Part shown: in pieces, positions 32,453-39,358 of the stretch
Layout of the letters: every line of letters begins with the position of its first letter
Numbering within the stretch: the stretch's first letter is position 1
Source of the DNA: Arthrobacter cavernae
Lineage (GTDB): Bacteria; Actinomycetota; Actinomycetes; Actinomycetales; Micrococcaceae
Direction: 5' to 3'
DNA: 64,000 nucleotides
NCBI RefSeq assembly: GCF_017368795.1
Contig: NZ_JAFNLL010000002.1
Span: 310,001 to 374,000, forward strand
Program-made: the position numbers and the translations under genes
The notes under the pieces: model-generated
What the model saw: only the letters and a program-made list of their open reading frames with translations
What the model was told of the DNA's origin: nothing
Database searches by the model: none

Positions 32453-32647
32453 GTGATCGTCGACATGCCAGGGCCGGCTCACTGCGACCGGGACGAACGG
32501 CTGCGTCGCGGTGTCGCTCGCGACGGCGAGTCGATGCGATCAACCTGGACCGACGTCTGGATGCCCGAAAAAGACCGCTACCGCGACATGTGTCGACCCG
32601 GCCGGTACGCCGATGTCACCGTGAACACCAACCAGGAGGCAGCATGA
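32453..32647 (+). pseudogene. C-terminal remnant of a uridine-kinase-like protein
   Basis: The frame ends in a segment containing CDRDERLRRGVARDGESMRS and TWTDVWMPEKDRYRDMCRPG, followed by RYADVTV. This is the typical C-terminal part of actinobacterial uridine-kinase-family proteins, but the P-loop half is absent. Its TGA overlaps the ATG of the next, intact kinase gene (ATGA), suggesting the two once formed a tandem pair. It belongs to a different branch from that kinase. Confidence 0.55.
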
Positions 32648-33222
32648 GCATGCATGAGCAGACGGTGGCGATCGCCGCCATCCTCGACCGTCGAGATCGG
32701 ACGATCGTGGCTGTGGACGGGCCGAGCGCGGCCGGGAAGTCGACGTTCGCCCGGACCCTGGCCGGCGCCGCCGGTCAGTCGACGGTGCTGCACCTGGACG
32801 ACTTCTACCGGCCGATGCCTGCCGCGAAACGCGCAGCGCTGACGCCGGCCGAGGGCGCCGAGCAGTTCTTCGACGTCGACCGCCTAATCACGCAGGCGCT
32901 GGCTCCTCTGCGAGCCGGCCGCGCCGCGCGCTTCCAGGCGTACGACTGGGCGACCGACCGGTTGGGCGAGTGGCGCGACGCCCCGGCGACCCGGCTGGTC
33001 ATCGTGGAAGGCGTGCACGCCGCCGACCTTCGCTGCCGGGCGTTCCTGGACGTCACCGTTTTCGTGGCGACCGCGCCGCAGGTACGCTGGGAACGGATGC
33101 TGGCCCGCGGCCAGAACGATCCCGAGCAGATCCGGCGTTGGCTTGCCGCGGAGGACTGGTACTTCACTCAGCAGGGCGTGCCCGAGGCCGCTGACTGGGT
33201 CGTCCCGGGCGATGCCGCATGA
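32644..33222 (+). CDS. Uridine-kinase-family P-loop phosphotransferase
   Basis: A protein of 192 residues with a Walker A motif in VAVDGPSAAGKSTFARTLAG, then LHLDDFYRP (substrate aspartate region), VIVEGVHAADLRCRAFLDVTVFV and RWERMLARGQNDPEQIRRWL (lid). This is the (d)AMP/uridine-kinase-like family, whose members often act on small sugars or nucleosides and are frequently misnamed. AGGAGG lies five bases before ATG 32644. The C-terminus is complete. It sits among gene remnants. Confidence 0.85.
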   Translation: MSMHEQTVAIAAILDRRDRTIVAVDGPSAAGKSTFARTLAGAAGQSTVLHLDDFYRPMPAAKRAALTPAEGAEQFFDVDRLITQALAPLRAGRAARFQAYDWATDRLGEWRDAPATRLVIVEGVHAADLRCRAFLDVTVFVATAPQVRWERMLARGQNDPEQIRRWLAAEDWYFTQQGVPEAADWVVPGDAA

Positions 33223-33379
33223 ACGGGTACTTGATCCTGACCACTCGACGAACGCTTCTTCGCCCGGGCTCTCCCCGAGATCACGGCAAAGCCAAGCCGA
33301 CACGGCTTTCCCACGCCCCAGTCGTGAGCAGGGGACGCTTCTTTGCTTAGCGGATATTCCACTTATTCACAAGCCACCC

Positions 33380-33574
33380 CTGCTCGGCCTCGAACTCCTC
33401 GTGGCCGCCGACATCATCCGCACCTTGGCCATCGCTTCCGCCTACGAAAGCGTGGGCGTGCTGGCCATCATCGTGGCCATCCGGACGTTCCTCAGCTTCT
33501 CCCTGGAACTGGAAATCACCGGGCGCTGGCGTGGCAAAAGGAACCGGCTTCCGGTGGCCCGTTCCGGAGGGTAG
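33380..33574 (+). pseudogene. C-terminal remnant of a DUF1622 membrane protein
   Basis: The frame reads LLGLELLVAADIIRTLAIAS, then SVGVLAIIVAIRTFLSFSLE, then LEITGRW. This matches the second half of DUF1622 small membrane proteins (LGLELLVAADIxRT... VLxxIVxIRTFLSxSLExExxGRWP). The first hydrophobic helix and the start codon are missing, so only about 64 of roughly 120 residues remain. Confidence 0.6.
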
Positions 33575-33730
33575 TGCTTAGCCGGGGACCGGTGCGTAGC
33601 CTGGTATGAGGCCCGACGGCGGTGCCCGGGTTGGCGTGACCGCCCGCCTCCGCGCTGCTCGGCTGTGCGCTGCTTGAGTCTGGCTCCTGGGGGCCACGCC
33701 GTCTGGCGGCCGCTCCGGCTGTGGGCCGCT

Positions 33731-33746
33731 CGCTATATTGTCAGTG
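33731..33746 (+). promoter_or_regulatory. Promoter of the HNH gene
   Basis: CGCTATATTGTCAGTG holds a TATATT-like -10 box. It matches CGCTAAATTGTCGGTG upstream of the RecB-like nuclease (43381-43396) at 14 of 16 positions. Confidence 0.45.
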
Positions 33747-33766
33747 GGTGCTGGGAGAGTTGAGTC

Positions 33767-35587
33767 ATGGAAGCACTTGTGCAGCTCAGCAGCCGCCAGG
33801 CCAGCCAGCCCGGCGCCGCTTCCACCGCGCTGGACGGCATGCTCAAGGGAGCTCTGGACAGCATGCTCGCGGAGCTGCAGACCATCGCGGACAGCGCAGC
33901 CGACGACGTCGCCCGGCTCGGCCTGCAGGACTCCGCCGCCCTCGCCTCCCGGCTCGAAGAGCTCTCCCGCACACTGGGCTACCTGCAAATTGTTGCGGCC
34001 GGGCAGCTGGACCGCGTCCGGTCCGAGGCGCCTGCCGCAGCAGCCGGCCGGGTCCCTGGCTGGACCACCGGATGGGGCTCCGGGGAGCAGCCCAGGCTCG
34101 AGGAAGCACCCGCCTCCGCCGATCCCACCGCGCCCTCTGGCATGGTGTCCACGACCGTCTCCACCGTGGCGTCCACGACGGCGTACAGCCCGTCGTCCAG
34201 CGTTACGTCGTCGGCGGCGCGGGAGTTCGCCCAGGAATTCCGGAACACCGGCGAGTACCTGCGCTCCCTGCTGCGGATCAGCGCCGCCGAGGCCAGCCGC
34301 CGCCTGGACCTCGCCGCCGCGGTCCTGCCCAGGCAGGGACTCGCAGGCCAGCCCATGCCGCCCCGCCGCGAAGAACTCGCCGCCGCGCTGGCCTCCGGCA
34401 GCATCTGCACCCGCTCCGCCAGCACCATCACCATGGCCCTGGACCGTGTCCGGCCCTACAGCAGCCCCGAGACCGCCGCCGCCATGGAACACGCCCTCAC
34501 TCGCACCGCCGCCGAGAACGACCCCGATTTCCTCGCCCGCACCGCCCGCCGCTGGACCGACACCCTCGACCAGGACGGCACCGAACCCAGCGAAGAACAC
34601 CTCCGCCACAGCCAAGGCGCCTTCCTCCGCCGCCCACGCCACGGCCTCCACCGCCTGGAAGTCTTCGCCACCACGGACCAGTTCGAACACCTCCTCACCG
34701 TCATGAACACCGCCACCAACCCCCGCACCCGCACCGGCTCCGGACAGGCGGACACGGACAACGCGGCCGGCAGTGGCCCAAGCGCCGACGAGTCAGGACT
34801 GGGTGACGCAACGGACAGGGACGCGGCCGGCGGCCAGGATCCGTTGGACCGGCGCTCCCGTGCCCAGAAAATGCTCGACGGCCTGGTCGGCGCCTGCAAA
34901 CTCGCCCTCGCCACCGGCACCCTTCCCGCCACCGGAGGCCTGCGCCCCCAAGTCCTGGTCACCATCGACTTCCAGAGCCTCCTGGCCGAACTCCACCACC
35001 ACGGCACCGCCCCACACGACACCGGAACTGCCGCCGGGGTGGGCACGGACGGCGGCAGTGGCACCCGGGCCACGGACACGAGACTACGCCGAGGCGGAAA
35101 CGGCCCGGAAATTGGCAGGGAGAGTAGCAGCGGCTCGGGGATTGGGCACAGCATCCATGCTGTCACCGGCACCGGCTCGTTCACGTTCTCCGGCCCCGCC
35201 ACGCCCCGGACCATCCGCAAACTCGCCTGCGACGCCGACATCATCCCCGTCGTGCTCGGCAGCGAGGGCCAGATCCTGGACATCGGCCGCGCCTCCCGCA
35301 TCTTCCCACCCCATATCCGCAAAGCCATCACCGCCCGCGACCAAGGTTGCGCCTTCCCCGGCTGCACCATCCCCGCCCCCTGGTGCGAAGCCCACCACAT
35401 CAACTACTGGTCCCGCGGCGGAGCCACCAGCACCAACAACGGCACCCTGCTGTGCAGCCACCACCACCATCTGATCCACAAGGAAAACTGGCACATCGAA
35501 CCACGGGAAGGCGTGCCCTGGTTCATCCCGCCACCCCACATCGACCCCCGCCAAACACCCCGCAGAAACCACTACTTCCACACATGA
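33767..35587 (+). CDS. DUF222 and HNH-endonuclease domain protein
   Basis: A protein of 606 residues. The N-terminal two-thirds is the DUF222 region (ILRIS-type sequence seen as SLLRISAAEASRRLDLAAAVL; TARRWTDTLDQDGTEPSEEH). A low-complexity Gly/Thr/Asp-rich stretch follows (about 325-470). The C-terminus is an HNH nuclease: CAFPGC, then WCEAHHINYWSRGGATSTNN and LLCSHHHHLIHKENW, with all metal and catalytic histidines. These proteins are abundant and multicopy in Micrococcaceae and their role is unclear. The DNA is extremely GC-rich near the 3' half. Confidence 0.9.
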   Translation: MEALVQLSSRQASQPGAASTALDGMLKGALDSMLAELQTIADSAADDVARLGLQDSAALASRLEELSRTLGYLQIVAAGQLDRVRSEAPAAAAGRVPGWTTGWGSGEQPRLEEAPASADPTAPSGMVSTTVSTVASTTAYSPSSSVTSSAAREFAQEFRNTGEYLRSLLRISAAEASRRLDLAAAVLPRQGLAGQPMPPRREELAAALASGSICTRSASTITMALDRVRPYSSPETAAAMEHALTRTAAENDPDFLARTARRWTDTLDQDGTEPSEEHLRHSQGAFLRRPRHGLHRLEVFATTDQFEHLLTVMNTATNPRTRTGSGQADTDNAAGSGPSADESGLGDATDRDAAGGQDPLDRRSRAQKMLDGLVGACKLALATGTLPATGGLRPQVLVTIDFQSLLAELHHHGTAPHDTGTAAGVGTDGGSGTRATDTRLRRGGNGPEIGRESSSGSGIGHSIHAVTGTGSFTFSGPATPRTIRKLACDADIIPVVLGSEGQILDIGRASRIFPPHIRKAITARDQGCAFPGCTIPAPWCEAHHINYWSRGGATSTNNGTLLCSHHHHLIHKENWHIEPREGVPWFIPPPHIDPRQTPRRNHYFHT

Positions 35588-35627
35588 CAAGGCAAGCAGG
35601 GTCCGTTAACAAGTCCCGTTAACGGCA

Positions 35628-35668
35628 CCGGCGCCCGGGGTTCCTGTCGAAGGAAACCCGGGCGCCGG
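35628..35668. terminator. Bidirectional terminator between the HNH and DUF3100 genes
   Basis: The 17-base arm at 35628-35644 (CCGGCGCCCGGGGTTCC) pairs with 35652-35668 with a single mismatch around a 7-base loop, between convergent genes. Confidence 0.8.
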
Positions 35669-35699
35669 CGTCATGCTTTGAAAGAACCGTGCGAAAAAA

Positions 35700-37079
35700 C
35701 TAGTTCCACATGCCGAGCGCGAATTCGGCGATGATGGCGGACAGGATGAACGAGGCCGTGATGGCCACCAGTCCCACCGGGATGATCTTCCAGCCGATCT
35801 GGCGCAGCAAGGGGATGTCCTTGCCCAGCGAGAGACCCGCGCAGGTCAGCACCACGGTGGCGATGGACAGGAAGTCCACAGCACCCACCAGTTTGACCAG
35901 TACCTCGCCCACCGGCGACCAGGGGCTCGAGATGAGGGCGCCGATGGTAGTGGCCCAGACGATCGCGGAGATCTTCCGGGTGACCTTGGCAAGGAACATG
36001 CTCACCAGGATCAGGCCCACCAGCACGGCGTAGCCGCCCACGATCGACCAGGTGAAGCCCTTCGCGGCGACTGCCGCGGTGGCGATGCCGATCAGGGACA
36101 GGGCACCCATCGATACCCACAGCGGCAGCTTGACCTCGGCGGAGCTCTCGGCCACCTGTTCGCGGAAGCGGCGGTTGGCTTCGGCAGCCTCAGTTGCCGC
36201 TGCGGCGTCAGCCTCGGAGACCTCAGCGGTGCCCGCCTCGGCGGACGCGGCCACCAGGGCTTCCTTGCGGGCTTCCTTGCGGGTCAGCAGCCGGTAGAAC
36301 TTGTCGGCCAGCGGCAGCGCGATGTAGATGCCGACGTAGACGCCCAGGATGGTGGTGATCAGGTTGGAGACCGCGGCCATGCCCAGGATGGCTTCCTTGT
36401 CGCCGGGGTACGCGGCGATGATGCTGCCTGCGGAGGCGGCCATCATGGAACCCGAGCCGACGCCGGCGCCCATGGCGAGGGCCAGCGGATCGAAGATGCC
36501 CCAGTTGGCAATGAGCGAGGTCAGCAGCGTGATGTACACGGCGCCGAACAGGGTGCCGAAGACGTACATCGCGAGCACGCCGCGGTACTGGTCCGAGTCC
36601 GGGCCGTACTTTTCGCTGACCATGGCGAAGGACGGTTCACGGTCCAGCGAGAACGTGGCGCCCACAGTGGACTTGCCCATGCGCAGCAGCACGGCCAGCG
36701 GAAGGGCCAGGACGATGGTGCCCAGCAGGTGGCCGACTTCCTGCAGGAGCAGGGCGGGGCCAGCCTTCACCAGGGTAGGCAGGCTGGGGCCGATGTTGAA
36801 GGCGAGCCGCGCCACGAGCAGCATGACGGCGACGCCCACCAGGGCGGCGGCGATCTTCTGCAGGTCCATGCCGAGCGGCTTGAACTTCTGCAACGAAACG
36901 AGAACACCGGCGATGAGGCCCCACACCATGGGGAACACGACAATCGCGCCGATGCCCAGATCGAGCTTGAACTGGCCGATCAGCTGGACGACGACGGCGA
37001 TGGCCAGGGCGAGCGCGACGATGGGCAGCGTCCTGCGCGCCTCGACGGTCTGCCCCGGGGAAAGGGACTTGGTACTCAT
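35700..37079 (-). CDS. DUF3100 multi-pass membrane protein
   Basis: A protein of 459 residues with about 11-12 hydrophobic helices, including IVVFPMVWGLIAGVLVSLQK, TFGAVYITLLTSLIANWG-like sequence and ALAMGAGVGSGSMMAASAGS. A cytoplasmic loop rich in Ala/Glu lies near 280-325. It matches DUF3100, a family usually found next to M20 amidohydrolases, and is likely a transporter. The ATG at 37079 overlaps the stop of the M20 gene (ATGA), so the two are translated together. The substrate is unknown; a compound cleaved by the neighbouring hydrolase is the natural guess. Confidence 0.8.
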   Translation of the reverse strand: MSTKSLSPGQTVEARRTLPIVALALAIAVVVQLIGQFKLDLGIGAIVVFPMVWGLIAGVLVSLQKFKPLGMDLQKIAAALVGVAVMLLVARLAFNIGPSLPTLVKAGPALLLQEVGHLLGTIVLALPLAVLLRMGKSTVGATFSLDREPSFAMVSEKYGPDSDQYRGVLAMYVFGTLFGAVYITLLTSLIANWGIFDPLALAMGAGVGSGSMMAASAGSIIAAYPGDKEAILGMAAVSNLITTILGVYVGIYIALPLADKFYRLLTRKEARKEALVAASAEAGTAEVSEADAAAATEAAEANRRFREQVAESSAEVKLPLWVSMGALSLIGIATAAVAAKGFTWSIVGGYAVLVGLILVSMFLAKVTRKISAIVWATTIGALISSPWSPVGEVLVKLVGAVDFLSIATVVLTCAGLSLGKDIPLLRQIGWKIIPVGLVAITASFILSAIIAEFALGMWN

Positions 37080-38359
37080 GCGGCACCTTCCTTGTTTTCT
37101 GCAGCCTGTGCTGCGTTCGCCGCGGACGGAGCTGCGTTTCCTGAGGGAGCTGCATTTCCCGAGGGAGTCAGGGCTGCCGCGATGAACTGTTTCTTTTGTT
37201 GGGGATTTGCGGCAACAGCGGCCACGGCCCAGGCCATGGCGACTGCGCCTTCGAGCATCACGCCGTAGGCCTGGGGGGTGTCGGCCAGGGCAGCGAATTT
37301 GTGCGAGTGGATGGCCACGTCGGCGCCCGGGATGCTCAGCCACGGGTGCAGGCTGGGGATGACCTGGGAAATGTTGCCCATGTCGGTGGAACCGCCGCCG
37401 AGACCTGCGGACGGCGAGACGTCGTGGCCGAAGGCGGCCATGGCGTCGGTCCAGTGCCCGGCGAGGATCTCGTTCTGGAGAAGGGGTTCGTAGAGGGGTT
37501 CGCTGGCCTCGATCTCCAGCGTGGTGCCGGCGGCCAGGGCGCCTGCCTCGAAGCAGTTCCGGACCCGCTGCAGCAGGGCGTGGTACTCATCCATGGTGAA
37601 CGCACGGCACTCGAATTCGACCACGGCAAGGTCCGGGATGATGTTGGTGGCGTAGCCAGCTTCCTTGATGTACATGGCCACGCGGTGGTCGCTCGGGATC
37701 TGCTGGCGCAGGAGGCCGACGGCCACCTGGGCGATGGTGGCGGCGTCGGCGGCGTTGACGCCCAGGTGCGGGGCGGCCGCGGCGTGCGAGGCATGGCCGC
37801 GGAACGTCGCCCGGTACCGGCCCACGGCCTGGGCCGAGGTGCCGACGGGGTTGTAGGTGAGTCCGTCCTGGACGGGGTGGACCATCAGGGCCAGCCCGAC
37901 GCCGTCGAAGACTCCGCGTTCGAGCATCAGCTGCTTGCCGCCGCCGTGCTCCTCGGCCGGGGTGCCGATGGCCTTGAGGGTGATGCCGAGTTCGTCCACG
38001 AGCGGCAGGAGCGCCAGCGCCGCGGCCACGGAGGCGCCGGCGATGAGGTTGTGTCCGCAGGCATGCCCGACGTCGGGCAGTGCGTCATACTCGACGCACA
38101 GCGCAACCACCAGCTCACCGCTGCCCGCGGTCGCGGTGAAGGCGGTCGGCAGGCCCGCGGTGCCGCGTTCGACGTCGAAGCCGGCCTCCTCGAGCAGCCC
38201 CGTGATGGTGGCGGCTGCTTTGACCTCCTCGAACGACAGCTCCGGGGCAGCGTGGATGGCGCGGCTCAGCGCCACAACGCGCTCGCTCCACCGGCCGACG
38301 TTCGCGGCGATCTCGCCCTGAACGCCGCTGGCGGCTTGGATGATGTCGGAGAGTTGCAC
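37076..38359 (-). CDS. M20-family amidohydrolase (AbgB-like)
   Basis: A protein of 427 residues starting at GTG 38359 with AGGA upstream. Metal-site signatures are ALCVEYDALPDVGHACGHNL, GTPAEEHGGGKQLMLERG, and GGGSTDMGNISQVIPSLHPW. The dimerisation lid is between them (FRGHASHAAAAPHLGVNAAD). The pattern is that of M20D amidohydrolases such as p-aminobenzoyl-glutamate hydrolase subunit B. The last 30 residues are an odd low-complexity tail with the repeat PSGNAA. It is regulated with DUF3100 by the RpiR gene just upstream (25-bp gap). Confidence 0.87.
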   Translation of the reverse strand: MQLSDIIQAASGVQGEIAANVGRWSERVVALSRAIHAAPELSFEEVKAAATITGLLEEAGFDVERGTAGLPTAFTATAGSGELVVALCVEYDALPDVGHACGHNLIAGASVAAALALLPLVDELGITLKAIGTPAEEHGGGKQLMLERGVFDGVGLALMVHPVQDGLTYNPVGTSAQAVGRYRATFRGHASHAAAAPHLGVNAADAATIAQVAVGLLRQQIPSDHRVAMYIKEAGYATNIIPDLAVVEFECRAFTMDEYHALLQRVRNCFEAGALAAGTTLEIEASEPLYEPLLQNEILAGHWTDAMAAFGHDVSPSAGLGGGSTDMGNISQVIPSLHPWLSIPGADVAIHSHKFAALADTPQAYGVMLEGAVAMAWAVAAVAANPQQKKQFIAAALTPSGNAAPSGNAAPSAANAAQAAENKEGAA

Positions 38360-38384
38360 TGTCCTGGTCCTTAGCTTGGGTCTA

Positions 38385-39239
38385 TTAGTCGAGATGGATG
38401 TCAAGCTCTTGCCAGAGCTGCTGGGAGCGGCGGATGGTGGCCCGGCTGCGCTCGGGGTGCGCCGCCTCCATGCCGGCCAGCAGGCCGTACACCACGGAGG
38501 TGGTGGCGGTGACGGATTGGAAGAAGGAGATGCCTTCGCTGGGGACCACCAGGGAGTGGTCTGCGATTTCGGCCAGGCGCCCGCGGCGCATGTCGGTGAT
38601 GGCGACGACGGTGGCCCCGGCCTTGTGCGCAAGCTCGGCGGCCGTGATCACCTGTTTGATGGACCGCCAGATGTTGATGATCACCAGGACATCGCCCGGG
38701 CCCAGGGAGTTGGAGGCCGTGGCCAGGAAGACCCCACCGCGGCTTTCCAGGGAAATCGGGTACCCCATGGTCGAACCCAGGTGCGCCATGACCACGCCCG
38801 GCGCGGAGAAGGATCCCATGCCCACCACCAGGATGGACGTGGCGTCCGCGAGGGTCCGGATGGCCGCCTCGACGTCCTCCGGTGCGTTCGATTCGAGGGT
38901 CAGGCGGAGGTTTTCAAGGTCATGGTTGATGGCATCGTGCACGGGGCTGCGGTACTTGCCGTGGACCGTGAGCGTGTCCTCCGTGGTGATCTTCACCAGG
39001 AACCGGGCCCGCAATTCACGTTGCAGGTCAGGCCAGCCCCGGAAGCCCATCGCTTGGGCGGCCCGGACCACCGTGGAGTTGTTGACGGCCGTACGCTTGG
39101 CGATCTCGGCGATGTCCGCGTAGGAAGCCAACTGCGGGTTCCTGGAAATGACGTCCGCCACGCGCTGCTGCGAAGGCGTCAGCCCGGATTCCGGCAACAG
39201 GTCATCGAGCCAGCCTTCGCCTGCCAACTCCACAGACAT
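38385..39239 (-). CDS. RpiR/MurR-family transcriptional regulator
   Basis: A protein of 284 residues. The N-terminal HTH_6 domain is LTPSQQRVADVISRNPQLAS, then IAKRTAVNNSTVVRAAQAMG. The C-terminal SIS (sugar-isomerase) domain is seen as TSILVVGMGSFSAPGVVMAH and VLVIINIWRSIKQVITAAEL. SIS domains bind phosphosugars or small acids. The ATG at 39239 has AAGGA upstream, and ten extra codons are possible. It is first in the operon with the M20 hydrolase and DUF3100 genes and is probably autoregulated through the inverted repeat at 39298-39341. Confidence 0.9.
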   Translation of the reverse strand: MSVELAGEGWLDDLLPESGLTPSQQRVADVISRNPQLASYADIAEIAKRTAVNNSTVVRAAQAMGFRGWPDLQRELRARFLVKITTEDTLTVHGKYRSPVHDAINHDLENLRLTLESNAPEDVEAAIRTLADATSILVVGMGSFSAPGVVMAHLGSTMGYPISLESRGGVFLATASNSLGPGDVLVIINIWRSIKQVITAAELAHKAGATVVAITDMRRGRLAEIADHSLVVPSEGISFFQSVTATTSVVYGLLAGMEAAHPERSRATIRRSQQLWQELDIHLD

Positions 39240-39297
39240 GCAGGAGTCCTTCCACGAAGGAGACCGCACTCATTGGACGCCAGGGCCTGCGCTCAAA

Positions 39298-39341
39298 TGC
39301 AATCTCGTTTGCAAGAAGGTTATTCTGCAAACGAGATTGCA
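39298..39341. promoter_or_regulatory. Perfect 16-bp inverted repeat: RpiR operator pair and promoter
   Basis: TGCAATCTCGTTTGCA (39298-39313) and its exact reverse complement (39326-39341) flank a 12-base spacer. Each arm is itself palindromic (TGCAA-N6-TTGCA), so this looks like two operators 28 bp apart. On the minus strand a TTGTGC...TAACCT promoter (16-base spacer) overlaps them, which fits repression of the rpiR operon. Confidence 0.75.
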
Positions 39342-39358
39342 CAAAGTGTTACAGCTCT

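Larger units (their letters stand above)
33223..33766. other. Gene-poor stretch with a DUF1622 remnant
   Basis: These 544 bases hold the C-terminal DUF1622 fragment at 33380-33574 and the HNH gene promoter near 33735. The rest shows no gene, repeat or structure I can support. Confidence 0.45.

Noticed and set aside
39298..39341. Inverted repeat as a terminator for tex
   Set aside because: The arms are palindromic in themselves and overlap the rpiR promoter, and no T-run follows on the minus strand. An operator fits better.
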